Counted from the stretch's first letter, positions 34,169 to 47,266 are shown. The stretch: 64,000 bases of DNA from Zea mays (GCF_902167145.1 NC_050104.1:3162001-3226000); one strand, 5' to 3'. Numbers and translations: made by a program. The notes: generated by a model not told the origin, from the sequence alone.

Positions 34169-35122
34169 GAAGCCCAAGCAGGCAGCCTCGTTTAAAAAGA
34201 AGAATAAAGGAGCTGGTTGCTTTGTTTGCGGGAGTACTGGTCACTAGGAAAGCGCTTTTCCATACCACAAATTCAAGCAAGAGAAAAAACTAGCTCAAGA
34301 GAAGAAAACAACAAATATGGTTGTTAACGAGACCACAGAAGGAACATCGGGGTATGGTAATATTTTACCTACTGTTCTTTCAGTGTGTCAATCCCCTGAG
34401 TGGTGGGCTGACACTGGTGCTAACATTCATGTGTGTGCTGATATTTCTTTGTTTTCTTCTTATTAGTGCAAAGGGGCTGGAGCCTTGCTGATGGGGAATG
34501 GATCACATGCGCGTGTTCTTGGTGTTGGTACAGTCATTCTGAAGTTTACTTTGGGAAAGACGGTGCTATTGAAGAACGTGCATTATGTCCCCTCCATCAA
34601 AAATAATCTTGTTAGTGGCTCGTTGCTATGTCGAGATGGCTATAAACTTGTGCTCGAGTCCAATAAATGTATACTGTCAAAGTATGAGACATTTGTTGGA
34701 AAAGGCTATGACAGTGGATGCTTGTTCTGCTTATCTTTGCATGATGTTTGTAATAAGTCTGTGAACAATGTGATTTCGAACGAGTCATATATTTGGCATT
34801 TACGAATTTGTCACATCAATTTTGGTTGTGTGTCACGGTTAGCAAATTTTAAATTTAATCCCAAAATTTGATTTAGTCAAAGGTTCTAAGTGCCAGGTGT
34901 GCGTGCAATCTAAGCAACCTCGCAAGCCTCATAAGGCTGCGGAGGCAAGGAACTTGACACCACTAGACTTAATACATTCTGATTTATGTGAGATGAAAAG
35001 AATATTGACTAAGGGAGGCAGACAATATTTTATTACTTTTATCGATGATTCTACTAGATTTTGTTATGTGTATCTCTTAAAGTCAAAAGACGAAGCTTTG
35101 CATTATTTTAAGACCTACAAAG
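34169..35122 (+). pseudogene. Element C gag tail, protease and start of integrase (decayed)
   Basis: After D, C's frame resumes with a zinc knuckle remnant (CFVCGSTGH then a TAG), a protease region (WWADTGANIH), a TAG in SLFSSY-stop-CKGAG (about 34465), then NVHYVPSIKNNLVSG and the GAG-pre-integrase segment (WHLRICH, CQVCVQSKQPRK) leading into the integrase (SDLCEM, FIDDSTRFCYVYLLKSK). A frameshift separates 34869 from 34897. It is cut at 35122 by element E; the codon continues at 47267. It would have encoded maturation protease and integrase. Confidence 0.8.
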
Positions 35123-36447
35123 TGTGGCGGAACCTCCCAATGTATTAGGCCCACCTACAGTTGTCCTTGTCCTAAGGACCTTGGACAACTCTGTAGATGC
35201 ACATAATCACTCGACAAGTTCGGTAACTGTATCCTCATCATTTCGCCCAAGAGCGCTTCACCCGTCATGCAAATATTACATCACATCGGAGGAAAGGATA
35301 AGCGGAAGCAGATTACAATAACTTAATTTACATTCATAAAATATATAGAGAGAGTATTATTATTACAATACCAGGGTATTTAGAGTGCATAAAGTATTAT
35401 TACAAACCAGGGAGGCAAAACACCCTCCCGCACAAAAGTTTATTGTTTTCAAGGTGGGAGGCAAACATCCTCCCGTGACCAACTTCTCTGCTGGGGCTCC
35501 TCCTTGGGTACCACCTTTGAACAGAAATAGCAAAACTCCGTTGTTTCCTCACCTACAACAACATGGATTCGAAAACCCTGAGTACGAAGTGTACTTTTGC
35601 AAGTCTTACCCGACAAAAGAAAAAGACTCAAGGATATGCTGGCTTGAGGGAGTCAAGGTAAGGCTATTCAAGAATCAAAGACTCTGTTTGCAGAAATGCT
35701 TACTAACAGTGGATCCTTAAAAATCCAGTTTTATTATCAGGTTAAGTCATTACCTGCGTCTAGAATTCTTTCTACCCTAGTTCAAGCACTTGGCCTACAC
35801 TAGCCGTCTTTTACCAACCCTTCATTTCACTAGATTGCTACGTGTAGGGCAGTGACCAAGTCTTCATGTCCGAGAAGTAACGACGATCCGAATCGATTAA
35901 TACCCAGCTGGGGACCTCCAACCACACGGCATATGTAGCAATTAACCCTTGCATATGTCAACTCGCCACCGGGTTTCTCAAGACTAGACCGGGTTCACGC
36001 CAACCGAGAGCACTGATACACCACCGTCTAGCCTCTTGCCATGGAGGGTACACGCTAATCTCGCCATCTCTCCACTCCCATTGCGTGTCGGCCTTTCTGG
36101 TATTGGTCTGCCCGAGGCAAAGCTTACGCATGATGAAGCATGTGGCCAGTTAAAAGGTCCTCAATCATCAAGCCTACATCGGTACGATCCTTAATCGACT
36201 CAGACGGAGACACTACACCGAGACTTCCTTCTCGTGCAAGTCACCCGCCCGGTATCAGCTTCATTATTTAAAACCTAAAGTTTGGTACCTGATAGAGGTA
36301 CATCTTTTCCGATGTTGAACCCATCACGACTATAATGAATTCACCATCAAGTTTTATTTTTGAAAACATCCCATTCCATCTGAAGCATCATCTTTTGTTT
36401 AAAACAAAACATTTTGTTTTCTAAGCAAGACTAAGCATCAGAAAACT

Positions 36448-37617
36448 TGATATGACCACGCCATTAAGCAACACGTTACAACCCCTAAGTCATACTACAT
36501 CATCTCAAGTACAACCAACATCATCACCAACCCCAGTCTTTGATGGACTAATTACACGTAGCCGATCCAAGAAGCTACAACAAGAGGTGCACACGCTACT
36601 TTATGAATTTCAATTAAACACTAATGAGAACTTTATGCTACCTAAGTCGTGTATGTTGATATTACTTAGGTTCACCAAAGAGGAAGGACAACATATCAAG
36701 GGCGAATCATCAAGAAGAGCTATATCCGAGTCAGTCCAGCGCAACAGAACCGTCCAGAAGAAACAGTCATATCTTTTGATTCCCAAAAGCTATGAAGGCC
36801 CATAAGTACTTTTTGGAAAGCTCTTGAAGTCTATTTTCAATGCTTCTAAGGCCGACTTAATCAAATCTACTAGAAAGGAAGCCGACCTACTTTAGTGCTG
36901 ACTGGTCAGAAGGTCAACAGTCTGTTTGATGACCAAGTTTTCGTATTAAACTGCATCAATCTACGAAGTTTCATTAAGTATGCTATACATGGTGAGAAAG
37001 CTTATCAAGTTAGCTTTCCAACGCATTCAGTCCCACATCATTTGGAGATTTCTAGGAGAAGTTATTATCAAAATACTAAAGGCTGCATAGAAGTCAAACA
37101 ACCACACGGAAATCAGCTCTGCAGAACTCCCGAAGAGGCTCCTTCACATTAGCATGTGAAAATACTTTTGTTTCGTGTTTATACCACTCTAAGGCTGGTT
37201 GTTACTAGTATAAATACCCCCCTATGTCTATGATGTAAGACAACTTTTGATAATCTAAAAACAGAACCCTTTTATTCAGCTGGGTGCTAACAAATATTAA
37301 GAGTGATCTCTACCCCTTTGGTCTTGTGAATTCCTTCGCGGGATTGCAGAAGCGGTGGCTTCATCCGCTCCCAAGTGGTGCTCCTACTCCCTTCGAGGTC
37401 TCCTCGATTGATTATAGGCTGTGTTGGTTGATTTTTTAAGAGTGTGGTTGGGCGAATCCTCGATTCAGGTTGCTGGTTAAAGACGATTGTTTGCTTGAGT
37501 TTTATTTGTCAGGTTGCACTAGTTATCGCTGCTTGCAGCAAGTTATCTTGGCTTCTTCGAAGCTAGTTATCTGAAGATTGATCCTACGTCGTGAAGATCA
37601 GGCATCATGACACATCA
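36448..37617 (+). repeat. Element I 5' LTR
   Basis: 1170 bp. It contains a TATA box (AGTATAAATACC, about 37198-37209). The first 350 bp duplicate the pol C-terminal coding segment of the 3' LTR. Confidence 0.88.
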
Positions 37618-37829
37618 TGTGGTATCAAAGCCTCAGTTGCCACGGTAGGATTCTTTACCCTTAGCTACATATATTTTGTGTTCGTCCTATCCACCAAAAA
37701 ACCATAAAATATTTTTGCCATAGCCCTTTGTTTCAATCTGGTGTTCCAGTGAGTTTTGTTAAGTTTCAGTCCTTAGAGTCTTTGTTTAGTTGTTGGTCAC
37801 TCTATCCTTTGTGTTTCGTTTGAGCCTCT

Positions 37830-37848
37830 TATATATATATATATATAT
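37830..37848. repeat. (TA)n microsatellite
   Basis: About nine TA units in the leader of element I, downstream of its 5' LTR. Confidence 0.95.
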
Positions 37849-38571
37849 GAAAATATCCACAAAAAGAAAAATATGAAAACACTCATCATTTCCTTCGCGT
37901 TAACTTTGATCCTATTTAAGTTATAGCTGCTGGTTGAGTTCTTTGTTAATTATTATAAAGTGTGCAATATCATATCAGATCTCTATGTTTAGTTCTATAA
38001 AAGAAGAGTATAAAAAAAGAGAAGAAAGAAAATTACCAAAAAAAAGTGTTGAACAAGATTGTGAAAGAAAAGTAGAACAGTCAGTTTGTTTATGTGCACA
38101 AGTGCTGAAAGTTCATCAAGTTGTTCAACCAGTTTGCTATTGTAGTTTGGTGCAAAATTTTGGTTGGGTCTGATCGCAACACTTGCATTCCAACCATACT
38201 CCTTGATTTGCATCAAATCTAAAAATTCTTTGTGCGTGTGTTTGATCTACTTACATCACTCGTATCTTGTGGCCAGCACTAGGCAGTGAACTTCTAGTTG
38301 GATGGTTATTTAACTTTACAACCACTAGGATTCAGATTGCATTTCTTGTTTACTATTCCCCACCAAGCTCCACATATAAGCCATCGTAATCGGTACTCTG
38401 GTCTTGTATTCGCTTAACCATCACTTTATTGTTACCACCACACATTTTTCTTGCAACCCGCAGGTACCTCATAAGAGCTTTGGTTGGTAAGAGTGGTGAG
38501 GTTGTGAGATTCTATATAGCTTTATATTCCACCTATATTTGTTGCCTTGTCGCCACTAATTTCGCAGGAAG

Positions 38572-39900
38572 ATGGATCCCAACGCTGAGATTGAAGAATG
38601 TGTCACCATGATACAATTCAATGAGCTCAAACAAAGCATAGAAGACAAGCAAGATCGGTTGGCACAAGATCTTCAGACACTTATGGCTGAAATCAGAGGT
38701 CGTCGTCGACTCCCTGATGGTGTAAGAAACCATGATAAAGATGGGGAAGAAGGTGAAGGAAATTATTCTAGAAGGGCAAGTGAACATGGGAGGAGGAATC
38801 AAGGTGTTGCACGTGGTAGAGGAAGAGGGCGGAATCGAAGAAATGATGACAATGAAGAATCTGAATTTGGGGATGATGATGGTCAGTCCCAACAACGCTA
38901 TGGTCGTCGTCGTCATAGAGGCATCAACAAGAAGAGAGATTTGGGAAACTTAAGTTTACCATGCCAAAATTTGATGGTAGATCTGATCCTGAAGATTATT
39001 TCACATGGGAATTGAAGGTGGAGAAAATATTACGCCTACATAATTATTCAGAGGAGAAGAAACTTGCAATGACATCTCTTGAATTTGAAGGACATGCTCT
39101 AATTTGGTGGGAGCAACTACTTCGTGATCGTGAAGAAGATGGAGAGGACCCTATTGTTACTTGGCAAGAGATGAAGCGAGAAATGAGAATTCGTTTTTTG
39201 CCGAAGCATTATCGGCCTGATCTTTTTGATAAATTGCAGAATTTGAGGCAAGGAAGTTTCTCTATTGAGGAGTATTATAAGGAGATGGAGATGGCCATGA
39301 TTAGAGCCAATGTGTATGAAGACGAAGAGCAGGTCATTGCACGTTTCATGGCTGGGTTACACCGCAACATTCAACGCATTGTTGAGTTTCAGCCGTACCA
39401 AAGTCTTATTGATTTGGTACATCAAGTCACCAAAGCTGAACACCAGCTGCAACAAGATGCTAAGAGCACCAAGCCCTTGTCATATGGTGCACAAACCATG
39501 ACTGGAGGAAGCAAATCAATATCAAGGTTTACTGCTGCATCCTCAGCGACAAAAGGTTCAACTGGAGGCTTGCGATCCAATATTCAAGGCAATTCTAGTG
39601 GAAAGAAGGTGCTGCTCCAAACACGAGTTATAAACCAGCAGCATCCACTTCAACATCAGTGGGTTCAACAGCCAAGAGTAGTGGTATTCAGTGCTTTAAG
39701 TGTGGAGGTCGTGGTCATGTCATAAAGGAGTGTCCAAATAATCGTGTGATCCTTGTGAATGATGATGGAGAATATACATCAGCTAGTGAAGAGGAAACTG
39801 AAGCAGGAAATGTAGAAGACACTCATAAAATTGAGGAACACACTGGATGTGAATTTGAGCATGGTACTACTCTTGTGGTTACACAAATCTTGAGTGTTTA
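38572..39900 (+). pseudogene. Element I gag (frameshifted)
   Basis: Three frames are needed. An N-terminal part (38572-about 38955) has basic Arg/Gly/Asn-rich sequence. A capsid region (38961-39650) shows FDGRSDPEDYFTWE, ALIWWEQLL, MRIRFLPKHY and QNLRQGSFSIEEYY, typical of the plant gypsy retrotransposon gag domain. A zinc knuckle follows in a third frame (CFKCGGRGHVIKEC, about 39692-39733). Single-base indels near 38955 and about 39600 would account for the shifts. The role was RNA packaging and particle formation. Confidence 0.85.
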
Positions 39901-40368
39901 AATGAAACAAGCTGAAATTGGACAACGACATAATCTTTTTCAAACGCGAGCCAAAGTGCAAGACAAAGTAGTAAAGGTGATCATTGATGGAGGGAGCTGC
40001 CATAATCTTGCAAGCCGTGAGATGGTTGAAAAGCTTGGTTTGAAGTTGCAGTGACACCCTCATCCATATCATGTCCAATGGTTGAATGAATCGAGAGATA
40101 TCAAGATTAGTTATAAGGTGAAAGTTCTGTTCAAGATTGGAGAGTATGTTGACACAGTGGAGTGCGATGTTGCACCCATGTCTGTGTGTCACATGCTGCT
40201 AGGAAGACCTTGGCAATATGACCGATATTCTCAGCATTGTGGAAGAACAAATCAATACACGCTAGATCTGAAAGGGAGAAAGTTTGTACTCAAGCCTATG
40301 ACCCCTCAACAAATCATGGATGAACATTTACAAAAGAAAACTGAAATTAGTGCAGCAAGTAGAGGATG
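39901..40368 (+). pseudogene. Element I protease region (stops)
   Basis: The same frame as the zinc knuckle continues past a TAA (39899-39901) into an aspartic protease with the active-site block IIDGGSCHNLAS and the flap/C-terminal region CHMLLGRPWQYDR. A TGA occurs at about 40051, where relatives carry a basic residue. It ends at a TGA near 40367. It would process gag-pol. Confidence 0.8.
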
Positions 40369-41898
40369 AGAAGAGCAAAAGAAATTGAGTGCCATCCACA
40401 ATTCGGTGAGCAAGTGCTACAAGCTAAATCAAGAGATAAAAGGAAGGAAGAGGGAGAACATCTAGTTATGCTAGCCACAAAATCTGAGCTGAGAGAAGTG
40501 AGGAACAACCCATATCAAATGCTCTTTGTACTTGTGAACAAAGATGTTTTGATTTCTCGTAACGACATAACATCTCTTCCTAGTGTTGTGGCTGATCCTT
40601 TGCAGGACTTTGAAGACGTGTTTCCACAAGAAACACCGGCTGGACTACCTCCAATTCGACGGATTGAGCATCAAATCGATCTTATTCCAGGGGCTGCACT
40701 TCCTAACCGTCCACCATATCGAACCAATCCTGAAGAAACTAAGGAAATACAAAGGAAAGTGCAAGAACTTCTTGATAAATGTTTTGTTCGTGAAAGCTTA
40801 AGCCCTTGTGATGTTCCTGTGATTTTAGTACCTAAGAAAGATGGATCTTGGAGGATGTGTGTTGAATGTAGAGCTATAGATAATATTACCGTTCGCTATC
40901 GCCATCCTATTCCACGGCTAGATGATATGCTTGATGAATTAAGTGGTTCCACAATTTTTACTAAAATTGATTTGAGAAGTGGATACCATCAAATAAGAAT
41001 GAAAACTGGAGATGAATGGAAGACTGCATTTAAAACAAAATTTGGGTTGTATGAATGGTTAGTGATGCCTTTTGGATTGACTAATGCTCCTAGTACTTTT
41101 ATGAGATTAATGAACCATGTCTTAATAACTTTCATTGGAAAATATGTTGTTGTCTACTTCGAGGATATTCTAATTTACAGCAAGTCTTTTGATGAACATG
41201 TGAAACACATTCGATAAGTTTTAGATGAGCTTAGAAAGGAGAAATTATTTGCTAATCTTGAGAAGTGCAGTTTTTGCACAGACCATGTTGTGTTTCTTGG
41301 CTTTGTTGTTTCAGCAAAAGGAATAGAGGTGGATGAATCCAAGGCGAAAGCAATCAAGGATTGGCCAGCTCCAACGAATGTAGGTCAACTAAGAAGTTTT
41401 CATGGTCTTGCTGGTTTTTAAAGAAGATTTGTGCGAGATTTCAGTACCACCGCTTCCCCTTTAAATGAATTGACAAAGAAAGGTGTTGAATTTAAATGGG
41501 GAAACTCACAAGAAGATGCTTTTCAAGAATTGAAGAAATGTTTGACTGAAGCACCTGTACTTATTCTTCCTGATTTTACTAAAACTTTTGAAGTAGAATG
41601 TGATGCTAGTGGGATTGGGATAGGAGGAGTTTTAATGCAACAAGGAAAACCTATAGCATATTTTAGTGAAAAATTGGGAGGTGCTCAATTAAATTATTCT
41701 GTGTATGACAAAGAATTGTATACTTTGGTCCGAACGCTTGAAACATGGCAGCACTACTTATGCCCAAAAGAGTTTGTTATTCATTCTGATCATGAAGCTT
41801 TGAAGTATTTGAAAGGGCAAGCCAAACTGAACCGTCGCCATGCCAAATGGGTCGAGTTTATCGAAACATTTCCATATATTGTGAAATATAAGAAAAGG
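40366..41898 (+). pseudogene. Element I reverse transcriptase and RNase H (inactivated)
   Basis: A gypsy RT with LVPKKDGSWRMC, FTKIDLRSGYHQIRM, MPFGLTNAPSTF, and the catalytic box as VVYFEDILIYS instead of the usual F-D-D, so the first catalytic Asp is Glu. Stops follow at about 41215 and 41419. RNase H begins at the FEVECDASG motif and continues through [20 protein letters not shown] to the [10 protein letters not shown] region. The frame breaks near 41898 (shift before the VVDALSRR block). Enzyme activity would be lost from the RT substitution alone. Confidence 0.88.
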
Positions 41899-41902
41899 TA
41901 AG

Positions 41903-43555
41903 GACAATGTGGTCGTTGATGCCTTGTCTCGAAGAAATGTGTTGTTGAATCAACTCGAGGTAAAAGTTTTGGGTCTTGAAAATTTGAAAGAAATGTATAA
42001 TGATGATCCTAAATTTTTAGAACCATACATTCATTGTAAATATGGAAAAGGTTGGGAAAAATATCATATACATGATGGATTTTTGTTTAGAACTAACAAA
42101 CTTTGTGTACCAAATTATTCGGTTAGATTGCTTTTATTGCAGGAGTCACATGGAGGAGGTCTAACAGGTCATTTTGGACAAAAGAAGACTTATGAAATGC
42201 TCAGTGATCATTTCTATTGGCCCAAGATGAGGAGAGACGTCATCAGATTTGTGGAGCGTTGTGTCACCTGTCACAAAGCTAAGTCAAAATTGAACCCTCA
42301 TGGTTTATATACTCCTTTACCCGCTCCTAAAATTCCTTGGGAAGACATAAGCATGGATTTTGTTTTAGTGCTACCGAGGACTCAAAAAAAGAGAGATTCT
42401 ATTTTTGTTGTGGTTGATAGATTTTCAAAAATGGCTTATTTTATTCCATGCAACAAGAGAGACGATGCTTCACATGTTGTCAATTTGTTTTTCAGAGAAA
42501 TCTTGAGGCTACATGGAGTGCCCAAGATCGTATTTGACCGTGATGTGAAGTTTAAGAGCTATTTTTGGAAAACATTATGGGCAAAGCTTGGGACTAAACT
42601 TTTGTTCTCCACCACATGCCACCCCCAAACTGATGGACAAACTAAAGTGGTGAATCGTACATTGTCAATGCTGCTGCGAACAAGGGCAAAGAAGAACTTG
42701 AAGGATTGGGAGGAAGGTTTGCCACACGTGGAGTTTGCTTATAATAGGACAATACATTATACAACTAATTTATGCCCCTTCAAAATTGTATATGGGTTCA
42801 AACCTATTGCTCTGATAGATTTGTTGCCCCTTCCATTGCAGGAAAGAACCAATATGGAAGCTTCCAAGCGTGCTGCATACATAAAAAAGATACATGAGAA
42901 GACTAAGGAAGCAATTGAGCTCAAAGCAGTGCACAACGCTGTAAGCATGAACAAGCATAGGAAGAAAGTGTTATTTGAACCGGGGGACTTGGTTTGGATT
43001 CACTTGCGCAAGGAGCGTTTTCCTAATCAGCGCAAATCCAAATTGATACCACGAGGGGATGGAACATTTTGTGTTCTTGCCAAGATCAATGATAATGCAT
43101 ACAAGATAGATCTTCCACCAAGCTATGGCGTGAACAACACGTTCAATTTTGTTGACCTCTTACCATATACGAGTAAAGACACTTCAGAGTCGAGGACGAT
43201 TCCTTTTCAAGGGGAGGAGAATGATATGACCATGCCATTAAGTAACACGTTACAACCCCCAAGTCATACTACATCATCTCAAGTACAACCAACATCATCA
43301 CCAACCCTAGTCTTTGATGGACCAATTACACGTAGCCGAGCTAAGAAGCTACAGCAAGAGGTGCACACACTACTTTATGAATTTCAATTAAACACTAATG
43401 AGAACTTTATGATACCTAAGTCATGTATGTTGATATTACTTAGGTTCACCAAAGAGGAAGGACAAAACATATCAAGGGCGAATCAGCAAGAAGAGCTATG
43501 TCCGAGTCACTCCAGCGCAATAGAACCGTCCAGAAGAAACAGTCATATCGTTTGA
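41903..43555 (+). pseudogene. Element I integrase, with C-terminus running into the 3' LTR
   Basis: A 549-codon frame beginning at the VVDALSRR junction. It has the HHCC zinc finger (H...C-VTC), the catalytic core (MDFVLVLP, VFDRDVKF, and PQTDGQTKVVNR, where the expected E is at a shifted or altered position: TKVVNR replaces the common TEVVNR, so the catalytic Glu is Lys), and the GDLVWIHLRKERFP C-terminal domain. The frame crosses the PPT and 334 bp of the 3' LTR, where ITRSRAKKLQ lies. The run-on into the LTR is a known trait of CRM-type elements. The element is a relic as a whole. Confidence 0.82.
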
Positions 43556-44395
43556 TTCCCAAAGGCTATGAAGGCCCATAAGTACTTTTTGGAAAGCTCT
43601 TGAAGTCTAGTTTCCAATGCTTCTAAGGCCGACTTAATCAAATCTACCAAAAAAGAAGTCGACCTACTTTAGTGCTGACTGGTCAGAAGGTCAACAGTCT
43701 GTTTGATGACCAAGTTTTCGTATTAAACTACATCAATCTACGAAGTTTAATTAAGTATGCTATACATGGTGAGAAAGCTTATCAAGTTAGCTTTCCAACG
43801 CATCCAGCCCCACGTCATTTGGAGATTTCTAGGAGAAGTTATTATCAAAATAATAAAGGCTACGTAGAAGTCAAACAGCCACGCGGAAATCAGCTCTGCA
43901 GAACTCCCGAAGAGGCTCCTTCACATTAGCATGTGAACATACTTTTGTTTCATGTTTATACCTCTCTAAGGCTGGTTGTTACTAGTATAAATACCCTACT
44001 ATGTATACGATATAAGACAACTTTTGATAATCTAAAAACAGAACCCTTTTGTTTAGCTGTGTGCTAACAAATATTGAGAGTGATCTCTACCCATTTGCTC
44101 TTGTGAATTCCTTCACGGGATTGCAGAAGCGGTGGCTTCATCTGCTCCCAAGTGGTGCTCCTACTCCCTTCGAGGTCTCCTCGATTGATTGTAGGCTGTG
44201 TTGGTTGGTTCTTTGAGAGTGTGGTTGGGCGAATCATCGATTCAGGTTGCCGGTTAAAGACGGTGGTTGGCTTCGAGTTTTATTTGTCAGGTTGCAATAG
44301 TTATCGCTGCTTGCAGCAAGTTATCTTGGCTTCTTCGAAGCTAGTTATCTGAAGATTGATCCTACGTCGTGAAGATCGGGCATCGTGACGCATCA
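43222..44395 (+). repeat. Element I 3' LTR
   Basis: 1174 bp, matching 36448-37617 with many substitutions and small indels. Confidence 0.88.
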
Positions 44396-44400
44396 AAACC

Positions 44401-47261
44401 TTTTTAAGTAAACTAGGTATCAATGAATGGTAATCAATGTCAAGGTAGAAAATGCAGCATCTGTGTAGCACTCAATTCCTATCACCTAATGCATCATTTC
44501 AAGTGATAAAGAATTTAAAACAACAAGGAAAAGGGTAAATGCACTACGGCTTGCCTTGTGTCGTAGAGGACTCGTGATATGTTCCACAGATGTCAAAGTA
44601 GAAACTGTCCCCGACAGGTGGAATTTCAGTTGGTGGTGCAACTTTCTCTTCAACTACTACTCCTTCGTTTTCTAAACATACAATATACATACATAAATGC
44701 CCATGTGATGTTATGAACATGCAGTTATGATAGAGCACAGTAAGTTATATCTTGAATATAATTTTCCTTCACGGTACTCCTAAGTCACTAGGGTTTCTTG
44801 AGTTAGTACCCTAGTAGGGTCAGTCAATTCTTATCTTAGAAAGCTAGGGTTTTGGGTTTGGGATCAAACAATGTCCAAAACATACCAAACTTTACCCAAG
44901 TGCTTTGATTATTATAATAAGCTTACCCAAAAAGTATTATGATTTTTGGAGCTACCAATTTAATTCTAAAATTCTAAAAGACTAGATTTAGGCATCACTA
45001 AGTGCTAAATAATTCATGGTTGGGACTAAAAATCTTGAAACTATTTTTATTAAATACTAGGGGCATTTAGGAGTCTAAAAAATTGGTCCCATATTTTTAT
45101 CATTTTTCTAGAATTTCTGATGGATTCTAAACTTAATCAAAAAAAAGAAAAGGAGAAACCATCAACATTACTGGGCCGAAACTAGCCCAACTCAGCCCAC
45201 GGATAGGGAAAACGCGCCCCCGCGCGCTGGTGGTTTTGCACAAAGGTCCCTGTTGATTTAAACAACCCGAAAAGAGGTCGCGACACTATTCCTGTGTTTC
45301 ACTGACATTTGTGTAAAACCCCTCCCCTTTCTGTTTCTTTACTACGTTCGGTCCACGATGGAACCGCGGCGAGCACCAAGCCGGAGCCGCGATTCTACGA
45401 CAATGGCGACCCGAACAAGAGACGATTAGCATACGAATGCTATGCGCAAGCCTATCCAGACAAAAGCCCTCACTCAATTTGAAGGACTTAACCCTAATCG
45501 ATGCTTGTTCACGGTCACGGCGGCACAAAGGCTCCGGTGAGCGCGTTCTAGGCAACTAAAGGCAGTAGCGCCAAAATTGAAGCTAGGGTGAGCTTTACGG
45601 GTTCACCAGAGACCGTGTACATGCACTAATTTGGACTGAACGGGGACGGAATGGGTCGACAGAGGGGTGTTCGCAGCGACGTTCTACGGGGGTGACATGG
45701 TGTTCCAAGGTTTTGGCTTTGGTAGAGTCCGATTGGCTGACACCGTAAGCAATCTGAGGCTAAAGGTATGCCAAAACAAGAATTAAACGGGCATGAACTG
45801 ACCCGAGAAGGGCTGACCATGTATGGATCCTTCACGGCGGCGACAATGACCAGTTTGGGGGAAATCCGAAGACTGGAGGCTATGGTGCACGAGAACGCTG
45901 ATCAAGGGGTGGAATGAAGGCTTAATTGAGAGGCGGAGCGAGGGCAGTGCTCAATTTAAAGGGATCGGTTGCGTGTCACGCCAATTTTGGCCGACATAAA
46001 CACGGCGGCGGTGGGATATTTCACCGTTGAGTTCGTCGTGGCGTCAGCCGATGCAACGGCTCCGAGATGGTAATTCCGGGCGTGCCACGGTTACCACTAC
46101 GTGGTTAAAAAGGCACGGTGAGGCGCAATTGAGGTCGTCGGCGTACCACGACGACACCGGCTACTCGGCCACGTCGCCCGACCATCAAGTGCAGTCGATA
46201 AGTTTCAACCCGCGACCAAATCCACTTCCTTGCGAGTTATTTTACTCCCCCACCGTTATCCACTGCGCGACAAGCACGAATCTCCCCGGCGGACTCGGAT
46301 CTTGGCGTGAGCTCACCGGCGACAATACACTGAACCTGGCGTTCTGATTCAGGCTACTGTACCATGGCCTTCTTCATTCATGGTTTTGACCGAGCAAATC
46401 GAAGCACTTTATTCTTCAATTTTTGTGTTGCAACTTGATCAACCGTCTGCAGCAAAATTGTTGACCTATAGTCCATCTTTGATTTTGCTATAGCATCCTC
46501 AATCAAATGATCACTGGATCATACTCAAAATTGATCTCAAAGTTTTGTCAATGTCACTGGTGGTCCTGATTCAGTCATCAGTGGTGACTGAAAGTCCATT
46601 TTTAGGCCAGTTTATCTCCAATTTTTATACAACATCAAGGCTCAGTCACTTAAGCAAAGTTGTACCCATATAATAGCTCTACAAATTTGATGTATTGACC
46701 TAGGGCAAAATCCTTATGAATTCAGAGATACAAGGCTCCAAAGTTGACCCAATTCCATTGAAATTCAGACTTAACCACTTAGGGGTTCTTGGGTCCTTTT
46801 GCAAATAAGTCCAAATTCCTCCACACTACTTAAAAATCCTTCAATGTGAAAGTTACTTGGTTTTTGGTGTTCTATCACTTTGATATTATCACTTTGGTCC
46901 AAAAGTGAATAGAATTTGAATTCACCCCCCTAGGGTTCCAATTAGGGTTTTCTAGGGTTTCTTTTAGGGTTTGGGCACACTAGGATTTTTGTGCCACTAA
47001 AGTTCACCAAATTTGATATCTTATGAACATTTCTAATGACTTTTGAGATTTTTCTCATTTTGGGCTTACTACTACCCTCATGCCCTAATCCTATGGTAAG
47101 TACCCTACCCTAGGGTTAAGCATACTTCAAGTCACCACATGACAACTTATTTTGAAAATTTACCTAGTGAATGCATTCTAGGTGTGACAAACAAAAATGA
47201 AATGTTAATGCATATGATGTCATGCTCAAGTTTTAGTGCTAGTAACACCAGGGGTGTTACA
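44401..47261 (-). other. Element E right part: non-coding LTR-like DNA
   Basis: 2.86 kb with no retroelement protein motif. It includes a GC-rich stretch (about 45170-46330) and AT-rich flanks. The end carries an 8-bp-arm hairpin, GTAACACCAGGGGTGTTAC, at 47242-47260, next to the TSD. Open frames such as 45286-45555 (-) and 46027-46347 (+) have no recognised homology. Confidence 0.6.
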
Positions 47262-47266
47262 CAAAG

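Larger units (their letters stand above)
36448..44395 (+). mobile_element. Element I: chromovirus-like Ty3/gypsy retrotransposon (decayed)
   Basis: LTRs at 36448-37617 and 43222-44395 begin TGATATGACCA and end CATCA. The flanking 5-mers AAACT and AAACC match at 4 of 5. A primer site (TGGTATCAAAGCC, 37620-37632) and a PPT (AAGGGGAGGAGAA, 43209-43221) are in place. Gag, protease, RT, RNase H and integrase appear in gypsy order with several frameshifts and stops. The integrase C-terminal frame runs about 330 bp into the 3' LTR and holds an ITRSRAKKLQ motif, as in CRM-type centromeric elements; chromodomain status is not resolved. The LTRs differ by roughly 5% in the first 370 bp by eye, so it is old. 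Confidence 0.85.
35123..47261 (-). mobile_element. Element E: large solo-LTR-like insertion (about 4.2 kb), host of element I
   Basis: A perfect CAAAG duplication flanks it (35118-35122, 47262-47266). Read on the minus strand it starts TGTAACACCCCTGG and ends GGTTCCGCCACA, the TG...CA ends of an LTR. Its own sequence is 35123-36447 plus 44401-47261, about 4.19 kb, with no gag or pol motif, no primer site and no internal direct repeat of its ends that I could find. I infer a solo LTR of a long-LTR gypsy family, in minus orientation. An internally deleted non-autonomous element is the alternative. Short AGGGTTT runs lie at 46931-46975. Confidence 0.75.

Noticed and set aside
43490..43560. Possible separate gene at the end of element I's integrase frame
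   Set aside because: It is the pol C-terminus reading into the LTR, mirrored at 36452-36805 in the 5' LTR.
45286..46347. Open frames in the GC-rich part of element E
   Set aside because: Single, short and unmatched frames in an LTR-like region. GC-rich DNA gives long frames by chance.
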